From assembly GCF_000014425.1 (NCBI RefSeq), contig NC_008530.1:1488001-1552000 (forward strand): 64,000 bases of DNA, written 5' to 3'. The stretch comes from Lactobacillus gasseri ATCC 33323 = JCM 1131. GTDB lineage: Bacteria; Bacillota; Bacilli; Lactobacillales; Lactobacillaceae. Position numbers and translations under genes: made by a program. The first letter of the stretch is position 1. Each line of letters starts with the position of its first letter. Below are positions 39,426 to 47,436 of this stretch, piece after piece. The notes under the pieces are model-generated. The model was given only the letters and a program-made list of their open reading frames with translations, made no database searches and was not told where the DNA came from.

Positions 39426-40154
39426 TTATTTTTGCTTTTTAGACTTTTCTACTTCAACTACAAATTCTGGTAAGGCCAGCATCCGTTTAAAACGCGTTGG
39501 ATTGGTAATCAGGCGATAAAACCATTCAAGATGAGTCTTTTGAAATACCTCTGGAGCTCGTTTAACCGCACCAGAAAAGACATCAAAACTTCCGCCTACT
39601 CCCATCATAACTGCTGGCACTTCTGCTTGCCGTAATAAAGAAATTAGCTCCTCTTGTCTAGGAAAACCAATTGCTGCAAAAACCATATCAGGCTTTGCAT
39701 TTTCAATTCTGTTAGCAACGGTTTGGAGATCATCCTTAAAATAGCCATCTTCAGCTCCAACTAATTCGATTCCAGGATAATCTTTAGCAATTTTTTCCTT
39801 AGTAACTTTCATTACCGCAGGCGTTGCACCAATTAAATAGACACGAAGTTTTCTTAAATTTCCCACATGCAAAAGCCAAGTAAACAAATCATAGCCTGTT
39901 ACACGTTCCTTGACTGGGGTTTTAAGCATTTTCCCGCCCAAAACAATTCCAATTCCATCAGCTGTAACTAAATCAGCATCCCTTTTGATAAGTTCCATAA
40001 ATTTAGGATCTTTATTTGCAGCCATTACAATTTCAGGATTAGCTGTTACCACCATAGTCGATACCTTATTATTTAAGCGGTTAATTAATCTATCTTTAAA
40101 TTCTTCTAACGAATAATTATCAAATTCTATTCCTAAAATACTAACTTTATTCAT
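39426..40154 (-). CDS. tagA: WecG/TagA/CpsF-family glycosyltransferase
   Basis: About 242 residues of GT26. In teichoic acid synthesis TagA adds ManNAc to undecaprenyl-PP-GlcNAc, completing the linkage primer. The family blocks are present: VVTANPEIVMAANKD near residue 36 (with the catalytic-region Asp in LVTADGIGIV), VTGYDLF near 87 and the FAAIGFPRQE block near 160. The frame is open to 40202, but a -10-like TAAAAT lies over that start and the family begins at MNKVSILGIEFDNY, so ATG at 40154 is preferred; its ribosome-binding site is weak. Divergent from tagD. Confidence 0.85.
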   Translation of the reverse strand: MNKVSILGIEFDNYSLEEFKDRLINRLNNKVSTMVVTANPEIVMAANKDPKFMELIKRDADLVTADGIGIVLGGKMLKTPVKERVTGYDLFTWLLHVGNLRKLRVYLIGATPAVMKVTKEKIAKDYPGIELVGAEDGYFKDDLQTVANRIENAKPDMVFAAIGFPRQEELISLLRQAEVPAVMMGVGGSFDVFSGAVKRAPEVFQKTHLEWFYRLITNPTRFKRMLALPEFVVEVEKSKKQK

Positions 40155-40242
40155 GCTCTGTTTTTTAACCATTTCTAATCGAAATCTATCTTTACTTACC
40201 ATTTTAACAAAAAAGTACTACAAACTTTTTTAAACATAAAAG

Positions 40243-40270
40243 TTTCACTTTTCTCTACTTCTGCTAGAAT
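40243..40270 (+). promoter_or_regulatory. Promoter of tagD
   Basis: TTTCAC (40243-40248) and TAGAAT (40265-40270) are 16 bp apart, 27 bases before the tagD start. Confidence 0.55.
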
Positions 40271-40297
40271 AGTAACTATTATAAGGGAGTATTGATT

Positions 40298-40684
40298 ATG
40301 AAAAAAATTATTACCTATGGTACCTTTGATCTTTTGCATTACGGTCATATCCGTCTTCTAAAAAGAGCGCGTGCATTAGGAGACTACCTAATAGTTGGAC
40401 TATCAACAGACGAATTTAATGAGTTTAGCAAGCACAAGCAAGCATACAATAATTATGCCGAAAGAAAATATATTCTTGAAGCAATTCGATATGTTGACCA
40501 AGTTATTCCTGAAGAAAATTGGGATCAAAAAATCAGCGATGTCCAAAAGTATGATATTGATACTTTCGTAATGGGGAATGATTGGGAAGGAAAATTTGAC
40601 TTTCTAAAGCCCTACTGTAAAGTAAAATATCTTGAAAGAACACCTGGAATTTCTACTACCCAAATCAAAGAAGACTTAAAGTAA
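40298..40684 (+). CDS. tagD: Glycerol-3-phosphate cytidylyltransferase
   Basis: A 128-residue nucleotidyltransferase that makes CDP-glycerol from CTP and glycerol-3-phosphate. The HxGH motif is in FDLLHYGHIRLLKRA at about 9-23, and the second family signature RTPGISTTQI is near the C-terminus. An in-frame TTG lies at 40292, but ATG at 40298 follows AAGGGAG with good spacing. The product is the donor for the TagF-like transferase at 27.1-28.3 kb. Confidence 0.95.
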   Translation: MKKIITYGTFDLLHYGHIRLLKRARALGDYLIVGLSTDEFNEFSKHKQAYNNYAERKYILEAIRYVDQVIPEENWDQKISDVQKYDIDTFVMGNDWEGKFDFLKPYCKVKYLERTPGISTTQIKEDLK

Positions 40685-40735
40685 AAAATGCATAGTACAG
40701 TCAATAAATCAAATTTAACTGTACTATGCATTTTT
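40684..40735. terminator. Bidirectional terminator between tagD and the GntR gene
   Basis: An 18-bp stem (40684-40701 with 40718-40735; AATGCATAGTACAGT and its complement) with A/T runs at both ends. The GntR stop codon lies at its right edge. Confidence 0.85.
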
Positions 40736-41435
40736 ATTTTTCAAAAGTAAACTCAAATCTTTCAGCTACATAAGATGCACGAACATATTCAAAAGGATAA
40801 TGATCGTTAAGTTCTGTAACTTGCCGTCTCGTTACTAATGGTTCACCCTTTTTCACTGATAATAAGCGTGCTTCATTTTCATTAGCAACAGATGCACCAA
40901 TATTTTCAACTACGCTACCAATCTTATAACCACCGTTTTTTTCAAGAGTTTGGTATAAACTACTTGAAATCTCATCTTTAGAAAAACGTGAAACTAACTT
41001 GTAAGGAATTGTAGCTACTTCATAACAAATTGGCACATTATCCGCAAAACGAACACGTTCCATTCTTAAAACATTATCCGTATCCTTAATCTTTAACTTT
41101 TCTTTTTCAGATAAAGAAGGCTTAGTGACGCGGTAAGATAGTAATTTACTAGAAGGAACTTGACCATTAGCACGAGTTATATCAGTAAAACTCATAATTC
41201 CAGACATTTTTTCTTGCACTTTTTGACTAGACACATAGGTTCCGCTCCCTAAGCGTCTTTCTAAAATACCTTCATCTTCCAAGGTTTTAATTGCTTGACG
41301 TAATGTCATTCTAGAAACGTTAAACTTCAACGCTAATTGCCGTTCAGCAGGGATTCGTTCTCCAACTTTATATTTTTTATTTTCAATATCACGCTTTATT
41401 TGGTTGTGAATCTTAATATACATTGGTTCTTGCAT
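40734..41435 (-). CDS. GntR-family regulator, HutC subfamily
   Basis: A 233-residue repressor or activator. The winged helix-turn-helix covers about 1-70 (GERIPAERQLALKFNVSRMTLRQAIKTLEDEGIL), and the UTRA ligand-binding domain about 90-230, with RMERVRFADNVPICYE and the ending FEYVRASYVAERFEF typical of HutC/YvoA. Ligands of this group are often amino sugars or phosphorylated sugars. It is encoded 54 bases downstream of the beta-helix protein gene and is probably co-transcribed with it. The target genes are unknown. Confidence 0.9.
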   Translation of the reverse strand: MQEPMYIKIHNQIKRDIENKKYKVGERIPAERQLALKFNVSRMTLRQAIKTLEDEGILERRLGSGTYVSSQKVQEKMSGIMSFTDITRANGQVPSSKLLSYRVTKPSLSEKEKLKIKDTDNVLRMERVRFADNVPICYEVATIPYKLVSRFSKDEISSSLYQTLEKNGGYKIGSVVENIGASVANENEARLLSVKKGEPLVTRRQVTELNDHYPFEYVRASYVAERFEFTFEK

Positions 41436-41489
41436 GATAAACCCTCACTTCATTATCCTATCAAGTTTATTTTAGCTTAAAGTAGCAAA

Positions 41490-42611
41490 TTAGTCATTGT
41501 TCTTCTTTGCTTCCCAGCGCATTCCTAAAATATTTACATTAGGGCGACTATTACATTCAACTTCTAAGTCTTTGCTACTACTTGAAACAATATTCAACTT
41601 GATCTTAGCATCATCTTGAACTGCCAGCGTGCTACCATTAGGATTAATAATTAAATCTCGGCCACCTAAACTCGCTTGCCCATTTAAAGCTAAAAAGTAT
41701 TCGAAATCATCTCTCCCAGAAAAAGCAACTCTAGTCGCATCAGCGCTTGCCTTATCCTGAAAATCCGCATGGCTCACAATACTTGAATTATTTAGCGTAA
41801 TTTTAGCATTGTCACAAGCAATTAGACGATCTATTTTACTATTTTGAATTAAAGTTCTGGTATTCTTATCAATAAAAACTCCGCCTTTAAATTCAGATTG
41901 TAATATATTCACCCAAGAATCATCAGAAATGTAAAAGCTAGAATCATCATTTTTTTCAACAGTCGAATTAAGCATATTTACCCAAGTCTGCCCATGAATC
42001 AACCCATAAGAAATCGAAGTATTATTCAAATCAACTTCTGCATTTGAGTCAGGATAAGTACTTAAATTACCGTGAATCACGCTATTAGAAATAATTGCCG
42101 TTCCTTTTCCTTGAATGCCTAAAGCCGCGTAATCTTTAGAATCATAATCAATTAAAGAATCAGTCATGGTCAATCTAAAATCAGCTTGAGCAAATAAAGA
42201 AACGCTAGAATTTAAAATTCTACTTGAAAATAGCTCAAGGGTGCACTTACCATTTACAGCAATTGCAGCCATATCATTTTCATCACCATAAAGATTGGCA
42301 TTACGCAAAGTCAGATAAGTATCTGCATCGTCTTCAATATAAATAGTATTATGGTCAGATTTAGTTTGAAGGCAAATATTTTCTAATGTAAAAAAGCTAC
42401 AATCACTATCAAGTACGAAAAAGCCACTAATTACAGTTTCTTCTGGTGTACTACCTGTTCCCTTGATAGTAATATTGTTTACTGCTAAGCCTTGATTTAG
42501 CTCATAAAAACCCGGTGCAAGCAATAATACATCATCAGGCTGTAAGTCTTTTAATGCGCTTTTCCAATCAGTCCCATCTCCGCGACCACTAACTTTAACA
42601 AGACGTGTCAT
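41490..42611 (-). CDS. Predicted right-handed beta-helix protein, no signal peptide
   Basis: About 373 residues built from short, repetitive beta-rungs: alternating hydrophobic strands with turns rich in Asn, Asp, Ser and Gly throughout (for example LTLRNANLYG and TAIISNSVIHGN). The start has a pectate-lyase-like GDGTDWKSALKDLQPDDVLLLAPGFYEL block. No catalytic residues can be assigned. It has no signal peptide or membrane anchor, so it is probably cytoplasmic, which is unusual for this fold. ATG at 42611 is preferred over TTG 42620, which adjoins the AGAAAGGA ribosome-binding site. It precedes a GntR regulator. Function unknown. Confidence 0.72.
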   Translation of the reverse strand: MTRLVKVSGRGDGTDWKSALKDLQPDDVLLLAPGFYELNQGLAVNNITIKGTGSTPEETVISGFFVLDSDCSFFTLENICLQTKSDHNTIYIEDDADTYLTLRNANLYGDENDMAAIAVNGKCTLELFSSRILNSSVSLFAQADFRLTMTDSLIDYDSKDYAALGIQGKGTAIISNSVIHGNLSTYPDSNAEVDLNNTSISYGLIHGQTWVNMLNSTVEKNDDSSFYISDDSWVNILQSEFKGGVFIDKNTRTLIQNSKIDRLIACDNAKITLNNSSIVSHADFQDKASADATRVAFSGRDDFEYFLALNGQASLGGRDLIINPNGSTLAVQDDAKIKLNIVSSSSKDLEVECNSRPNVNILGMRWEAKKNND

Positions 42612-42703
42612 ATCGGCCAATCCTTTCTACACATAAATTTCACACATTATTCCTTCAAATTTCAATTTTTTTAGCTTAAATATAATTGTTAATGGAGGTA
42701 ACT

Positions 42704-43006
42704 ATGATTAACATTACTACAAATCAATTAGCAGAAATTCTAGCAAAAGATTCTACAATTAATTTATATGATTTACGAACACCAATTGAATTTGCATCAG
42801 GGCATATTCCTGATAGTCATAATCTTCCCTTTGAAGAATTAAAATACTTCAATGATCCCAAAAACGAGACCTACTATTTCATTTGTCGGTCTGGAGACCT
42901 TTCTCATTATGCTTGTCAAACCTTAAAAGCTAAGGGTTATAAAAACCTAATTAATATTAATGGTGGCATCCTTAATTGGAAAGGTAAAGTTCAGAGTTTA
43001 ACTTAA
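42704..43006 (+). CDS. Rhodanese-like domain protein
   Basis: A 100-residue single-domain rhodanese. The core YDLRTPIEFASGHIPDSHNLP is at about 23-43 and the active-site loop is FICRSGDLSHYA with the catalytic Cys near residue 67, so sulfur transfer is possible. GGAGG precedes ATG at 42704. Partner and substrate are unknown; it stands alone with its own terminator. Confidence 0.9.
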   Translation: MINITTNQLAEILAKDSTINLYDLRTPIEFASGHIPDSHNLPFEELKYFNDPKNETYYFICRSGDLSHYACQTLKAKGYKNLININGGILNWKGKVQSLT

Positions 43007-43020
43007 AAAATATAATATAA

Positions 43021-43053
43021 CAAAAAAGGTCATCAAATGATGACCTTTTTTTC
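43021..43053. terminator. Terminator between rhodanese gene and tRNAs
   Basis: AAAAAAGGTCATCA and TGATGACCTTTTTT form a strong stem with A/T runs on both sides; it can serve the rhodanese gene (+) and the tRNA pair (-). Confidence 0.85.
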
Positions 43054-43076
43054 GGGTTGGGTGTTCTTTCGAACGA

Positions 43077-43148
43077 TTGGGTTAGCTGGATTCGAACCAG
43101 CGCATGATGGTACCAAAAACCATTGCCTTACCACTTGGCTATAACCCA
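43077..43148 (-). tRNA. tRNA-Gln (anticodon TTG), copy 1
   Basis: The minus strand folds with acceptor TGGGTTA / TAACCCA, anticodon stem ATGGT / ACCAT, loop TTTTGGT (anticodon TTG) and T-arm GCTGG TTCGAAT CCAGC. CCA is not encoded. An identical copy lies at 47181-47252. Confidence 0.95.
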
Positions 43149-43202
43149 TTTGATTGAACTTTTACTTGTTGTTCAATGCAACCAGCTGGAATAATCCAGC
43201 AA

Positions 43203-43284
43203 TGGAGGCCAGTGGATTCGAACCACCGAACTCAGAGAGAGCGGTTTTACAGACCGCCGCGTTTAGCCACTTCGCTAGGCCTCC
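43203..43284 (-). tRNA. tRNA-Tyr (anticodon GTA)
   Basis: Class II tRNA on the minus strand: acceptor GGAGGCC / GGCCTCC, anticodon stem GCGGT / ACCGC with loop CTGTAAA (anticodon GTA), long variable arm and T-loop TTCGAAT. It is the first gene of a Tyr-Gln tRNA unit. Its aminoacylation level is what the T-box at the left end of the window appears to sense. Confidence 0.95.
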
Positions 43285-43334
43285 GAAACGTTACTTAATT
43301 ATAATAACGAACCACCTAGCAAAAAGCAAGTAAA

Positions 43335-43372
43335 AAAATAAAAAAGTTGGAATTTTTCCAACTTTTTATTTT
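43335..43372 (-). terminator. Terminator of the hydroxyacid dehydrogenase gene
   Basis: AAAAAGTTGGAA and TTCCAACTTTTT form a stem with flanking A/T runs, 9 bases after the stop codon. Confidence 0.85.
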
Positions 43373-43380
43373 CTAATTTT

Positions 43381-44289
43381 CTATTTTAATTGAGCAATAT
43401 GCTTTTTAATAATTCCAGCTGATTCTTTTAGTTTTTCATCTTCTTCACTAGTCAACTCTAAAGGAATAACTTTTTCTACTCCATTTTTACCAATAATTGC
43501 TGGATAACCAATATACGTTCCAACTTCATCTAAGTAAACCGAAGCTGGGGCAAATAAGCGTGCATCGCTAAAGACAGCCTGAATTAAACGCACTCCGCAT
43601 GTAGCGATTGCATAGGAAGTATAACCTTTACCAAAGGCAACTTTCATTGAGTTCTTATTAGGCTGTGCGCTCAATTTTTCTTCTTGTTCCTTTGTAAACA
43701 ATTCTTTAGCGGACTTGCCATTAATTGATACCGTTGACCAAGCAGTAAATTGAGATGCCCCATGTTCACCTAAAACAAAGCCAGCAACATTTCTTGGGTC
43801 TTCGTTTAGTTCTTCACCAACAATTCTTTGCATTCTAGCTGTATCTAAGAAAGTCCCTGTGCCAAACACTTGATTTCTTGATAGGCCAGTCGTTTCTTGC
43901 AAAATAGTTGAAATAGCATCACATGGGTTTGAAATATTAATTAAAACGCCATTGAAGCCTGATTCTTTAATTTTTGCTCCGACTTCTTTAGCATTTTTAG
44001 CATTAATTTCAAATTCACCAAATCTATCCCCAGTTTTAACTGTTGCGGCAATATCACCAAAAGAAGTTATGATAATATCTATATTCTTTAAATCGCTGTA
44101 ATCGCCTAAAAAAACATTAACATGATAATCATTTCTAGCTAAAGTATCACGTAAATCATTGTATTCAGCTTCTGCCTTAGCTTGATTTTTATCTAATAAA
44201 TATAAATTATCAACAATTCCATGAGTAAACAAAGTGAATGCGACTGTTGCACCAACGTGTCCCATTCCAATTACGGCTACATTTCTCAT
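43381..44289 (-). CDS. L-2-hydroxyacid dehydrogenase of the L-LDH family
   Basis: A 302-residue NAD-dependent dehydrogenase. The Rossmann start is VAVIGMGHVGATVAFTL, the substrate Arg is likely in TGTFLDTARMQRIVG near residue 150, and the catalytic His lies in GEHGASQF near 177. The usual GEHGDS of lactate dehydrogenase is changed (Ala for Asp), as in the direction of L-2-hydroxyisocaproate dehydrogenases, which reduce branched 2-oxo acids. So it is probably not the main lactate dehydrogenase. An RpiR-family regulator gene lies 71 bases upstream on the same strand. Confidence 0.85.
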   Translation of the reverse strand: MRNVAVIGMGHVGATVAFTLFTHGIVDNLYLLDKNQAKAEAEYNDLRDTLARNDYHVNVFLGDYSDLKNIDIIITSFGDIAATVKTGDRFGEFEINAKNAKEVGAKIKESGFNGVLINISNPCDAISTILQETTGLSRNQVFGTGTFLDTARMQRIVGEELNEDPRNVAGFVLGEHGASQFTAWSTVSINGKSAKELFTKEQEEKLSAQPNKNSMKVAFGKGYTSYAIATCGVRLIQAVFSDARLFAPASVYLDEVGTYIGYPAIIGKNGVEKVIPLELTSEEDEKLKESAGIIKKHIAQLK

Positions 44290-44360
44290 TATAATTCCCG
44301 CTTTCTATAAAATTCTTACACCTTAAGGATAATCCACTTAAAGCAAGTTTTAAATTGTTT

Positions 44361-45200
44361 TTAGATTTTTTGACTAGAAACAATTTTTTCATGCTGCTTA
44401 ATGTTCTCAATTCGCTTCTCATTTCTTTTTATAAGCAATAAAAATAAAGCTTCAATAATTGTAAAAGCTGCTACACGAGAAAAATAATATTGATTTTGCA
44501 AAATTGTTTGTCTAACACCAGTCTTTAAGTGATAGTCACTTGCTAAAGCAATTGGAGAAGCAGGATTATTAGTGATACTAATGACTTTTAGCTTGTTTTT
44601 ATGGGCTAACTTTATTTCCTTTAATAAAGCTGCTGATTCCCCAGAATTTGAAATAACGATTAGACAATCTTTCCTGCCTAAGTTCATTGTTTGAGCATCA
44701 GCTGTTTCAACATTTCCACCAGAAGCAAATGATAATAAACCGATTTGATTAAATTTGTAGACAGCATCGGCAGCTACTGGATAAGTATCACCTTCTGCAC
44801 TAATCTGGATAACTCTGCTTGCTTCAATAATAGAAAGAATTTTTTCTAATTTTTCGGTTGGAATTTGACTTAAAGTAGCGTGAATTTCACCAACTTTATT
44901 CTTTTCTATCTCTCCTAACGCAGCTTGCATATCATCTTTGGGGAGTTTTTTTAATGATTCACTCTCTTTTTGCCCAATACATTGTGCTAATAAAATCTTT
45001 AGCTCGTGAAAACCAGATAAGGATAAATTACGGCAAAATCTTGTAATAGACGCATCACTTACATTCGCTCTTTTAGCTAATTGAGAAATTGTAATGTTGA
45101 TAACTACTGCTGGATTCTTGAGAATTGTTCTGCCTACCTTTTGATCAGAAGTTGACATACTACTCATTTGTGCATAAATTTTATCAATAATATTTTCCAC
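44361..45200 (-). CDS. RpiR/MurR-family transcriptional regulator
   Basis: A 279-residue regulator. The N-terminal HTH_6 domain (about 1-77) includes TISQLAKRANVSDASITRFCRNLSLSGFHELK-type sequence, and a SIS phosphosugar-binding domain covers about 120-255 (VISNSGESAALLKEIKLAHKNK). It probably senses a phosphorylated sugar. The rpiA-like remnant and the oxidoreductase transcribed away from it, and AT-rich palindromic sites in between, suggest local control. Confidence 0.9.
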   Translation of the reverse strand: MENIIDKIYAQMSSMSTSDQKVGRTILKNPAVVINITISQLAKRANVSDASITRFCRNLSLSGFHELKILLAQCIGQKESESLKKLPKDDMQAALGEIEKNKVGEIHATLSQIPTEKLEKILSIIEASRVIQISAEGDTYPVAADAVYKFNQIGLLSFASGGNVETADAQTMNLGRKDCLIVISNSGESAALLKEIKLAHKNKLKVISITNNPASPIALASDYHLKTGVRQTILQNQYYFSRVAAFTIIEALFLLLIKRNEKRIENIKQHEKIVSSQKI

Positions 45201-45235
45201 AGTTTTACCTCATTTCATAAAAATTATAGCATGAT

Positions 45236-45345
45236 TGTAAAATTATTTTCACACATTATTATTTGACTAAAATTATTTTTAATATTATCATTTGCTATGT
45301 AAATAATTTTCATACAATTTATCAGTTGAAAATAATTAACAAGGG
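45236..45345. promoter_or_regulatory. Repeated TGAAAATWATT motifs, candidate RpiR operators
   Basis: Three related sites occur within about 100 bp: AAATTATTTTCA near 45239, AAATAATTTTCA near 45300 and, in the opposite sense, TGAAAATAATT near 45327. RpiR/MurR-type regulators often bind GAAA-TTTC palindromes, and the region lies directly upstream of rpiR. No binding data exist here; the assignment is by position and symmetry. Confidence 0.45.
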
Positions 45346-45385
45346 TTTTTCATGTCAATAATTAGTAAAGTGGTGTGGAATCTAT

Positions 45386-45765
45386 CTTTTTGAAAAAATA
45401 GCCGCTGAAAATGCAAAAGAATATGTTTTATTATTACCAAAAGAGCGTTTTAAAGAGATGCTTAATCCTACTGTTTCCTTATGTATTGAAATCATTCCAA
45501 ATTGTTTAAATAATTTAATGACTAAAATACCTCAAGAATATACCGCTAAGGTTCGTCTAGACCAGTCAGTAGCATCATTTGCTCATTCGCCATTGGGCAA
45601 CTTTTAATTGATATTTATCCTAGCAATTCTTGGTTAGACATTGAACAATTAAATGATTTTCTTCTAAAACAAAATGGCGTTGTAAGTAGTTCTTATTTTA
45701 AAAACCTTGTTACGAGCATTATCACTGAAAGCAACAATAAAGCAATTGAAATAAAGAAAGGATAA
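45386..45765 (+). pseudogene. rpiA-like (ribose-5-phosphate isomerase A) remnant
   Basis: The plus strand reads KIAAENAKEYVLLLPKERF and IEIIPNCLNNLM, then ASFAHSPLGNF followed by a TAA at 45605-45607. One base later in frame it continues as LIDIYPSNSWLDIEQLNDF and NGVVSSSYFKNLV to TAA at 45763. This pattern fits the C-terminal half of ribose-5-phosphate isomerase A. Loss of one T in the run at 45602-45605 explains the shift. The N-terminal half, including the usual start and DGADE motif, is absent; 45346-45385 carries no joined coding. The match is by eye and moderately secure. Confidence 0.6.
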
Positions 45766-45770
45766 TTAAA

Positions 45771-46766
45771 ATGACAAAATATAATTGGGGAATTATTGGT
45801 ACCGGTTGGATTGCACATGAAATGGCAGATGCTCTTCAAACAGTTAAAGGCGAAGTATATGCAGCTGCTAACCCGAATGAAATTAGTTTAAAAAAGTTTG
45901 CAGCTGAAAAGAACATCAAACATTTATTCACTAATCCAGATGAAATGATTCAAGATCCAAATATCGATATCATTTATATTGCTACACCACATACTTTTCA
46001 TTATGACTATATCAAAAAAGCCTTAAAGGCTGGCAAACATGTTTTCTGTGAAAAGGCTATTACGGTCAATGCAGACCAATTTGATGAAGTTGAAAAATTA
46101 GCCAAAGATAAGCATTTGATTCTATCTGAAGGATTTACGCTTTATCATATGCCTATTTATCAAAAAGTTAAAAAATTGATTAGAGATGGTAAGCTTGGTC
46201 AAATTAAGCTGGTCCAAGTTAACTTTGGTAGTTTAAAAGATTATGATCCTAATAATCGCTTTTTTAATAAAGATTTAGCAGGTGGAGCTTTGCTTGATAT
46301 TGGTGGATACGCTACTGCATTTGCCAGAATGTTTTTATCAAAGCAACCTGAAAGTATTCTTACCACAGTAAAATTTTTTGAAACTGGTGTTGATGAACAA
46401 TCAGGAATCATTCTTAAGAATACTAAAGATGAGATGGCAGTCATGGCTCTTTCAATGCGAGCTAAACAACCAAAGCGTGGTGTAATTTCTGGAACTAAAG
46501 GTTATATTGAGATCTCAAATTATCCGCGTGCAACAGAAGCACAAATTACTTATACAGCTAGTGCCCATGAAGAACGTCATGAAACAATAAATGCTGGAAG
46601 TACTTCTGAAGCTCTTGAATATGAAATCAAAGACATGGAACGTTATATATCCCAAGGACACGATGATGGTGAACTAGCTATTTCACGAGATGTAGCCCAT
46701 ATTTTGACTAGTGTCCGTACTTCATGGGGAATGAAATATCCTTTTGACGAAAATAATCGTATATAA
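45771..46766 (+). CDS. Gfo/Idh/MocA-family oxidoreductase
   Basis: A 331-residue NAD(P)-dependent oxidoreductase. The Rossmann motif is WGIIGTGWIAHEMADAL at the N-terminus and the family EKA motif (catalytic Lys) appears as VFCEKAITVN near residue 92. The C-terminal substrate domain begins near 120 (EGFTLYHMPIYQKVKKLI) with GGALLDIGGYA near 171. Substrates are typically cyclic sugars or sugar-like compounds; none can be named. It starts 5 bases after the rpiA-like remnant, so the two once formed an operon beside the RpiR gene. Confidence 0.9.
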   Translation: MTKYNWGIIGTGWIAHEMADALQTVKGEVYAAANPNEISLKKFAAEKNIKHLFTNPDEMIQDPNIDIIYIATPHTFHYDYIKKALKAGKHVFCEKAITVNADQFDEVEKLAKDKHLILSEGFTLYHMPIYQKVKKLIRDGKLGQIKLVQVNFGSLKDYDPNNRFFNKDLAGGALLDIGGYATAFARMFLSKQPESILTTVKFFETGVDEQSGIILKNTKDEMAVMALSMRAKQPKRGVISGTKGYIEISNYPRATEAQITYTASAHEERHETINAGSTSEALEYEIKDMERYISQGHDDGELAISRDVAHILTSVRTSWGMKYPFDENNRI

Positions 46767-46771
46767 AACAT

Positions 46772-46801
46772 AAAGACTAGGAAAAAATTCCTAGTCTTTT
46801 T
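46772..46801. terminator. Terminator between convergent genes
   Basis: AAAGACTAGGAA pairs with TTCCTAGTCTTT, with T residues following on the plus strand and A residues on the other side. Confidence 0.85.
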
Positions 46802-46802
46802 A

Positions 46803-47123
46803 TTAACTAATGAAAATTGTATTTTTAGCTTTCCAGTCTCTAATCTTTATTCCAACCCAAAAGCCATAAATACCAAGAGTAATAATCGTTAACAGAAGCC
46901 ACTTTATCCAATTGCCAAATAAACCAAATGCACTTCCGATAAATTTCATCCGATGTCCTTCGATTACAGTATGATTGATCTCCCATCCATAAATCATGCA
47001 CACCGCCCAAGGATAACAAATACCGAAAGTACAAACTGTAATAATTGTTCCTAATAGGTGCCAGCCAATGAAAGATAGCAGCCCACCATCAAAAAATGAA
47101 TTACGACCATGTCTTGTTTCCAT
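46803..47123 (-). CDS. Small membrane protein, DUF898/YjgN-like
   Basis: About 106 residues with two hydrophobic regions (about 18-45 and 66-95) separated by a short soluble link. Repeated motifs such as LLSFIGWHLLGTIITVCTFGI and GIYGFWVGIKIRDW resemble the YjgN/DUF898 family of unknown function. The frame is open to 47150, but that region is the terminator of tRNA-Gln; ATG at 47123, preceded by GAGG, is preferred. Confidence 0.65.
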   Translation of the reverse strand: METRHGRNSFFDGGLLSFIGWHLLGTIITVCTFGICYPWAVCMIYGWEINHTVIEGHRMKFIGSAFGLFGNWIKWLLLTIITLGIYGFWVGIKIRDWKAKNTIFIS

Positions 47124-47147
47124 CAGAATAAGCCTCATTTCTAAGTA

Positions 47148-47174
47148 CAAAAAAAGCCAGGTAAAAACCTGGCA
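47148..47174 (-). terminator. Terminator of tRNA-Gln copy 2
   Basis: GCCAGGTTTTTACCTGGC folds into a stem-loop followed by at least six T on the minus strand. Confidence 0.85.
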
Positions 47175-47180
47175 AAACTA

Positions 47181-47252
47181 TTGGGTTAGCTGGATTCGAA
47201 CCAGCGCATGATGGTACCAAAAACCATTGCCTTACCACTTGGCTATAACCCA
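47181..47252 (-). tRNA. tRNA-Gln (anticodon TTG), copy 2
   Basis: Identical in the tRNA body to the copy at 43077-43148: same acceptor, anticodon loop TTTTGGT and T-arm. It stands alone with its own terminator. The following stretch 47253-47385 is AT-rich and shows no gene. Confidence 0.95.
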
Positions 47253-47385
47253 TCCTTCAAGCCTTTTACTTGTTGGCTCTATTTGAATGAACTTAATCAC
47301 TCAACGCTTAATATCATATTATAAATAGTAAAAGCTGTCAACAAAATTATCAAAATAAACATTATTATCTTCAAATAATTTCAAA

Positions 47386-47413
47386 TAAAAAAGACCACCA
47401 AAAAGGTGATCTT
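47386..47413 (-). terminator. Terminator of the first apf gene
   Basis: AAGATCACC and GGTGGTCTT form a stem with one G-T pair, followed by T residues on the minus strand. Confidence 0.7.
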
Positions 47414-47436
47414 CCTAATTATTAATTCAGTTGATA

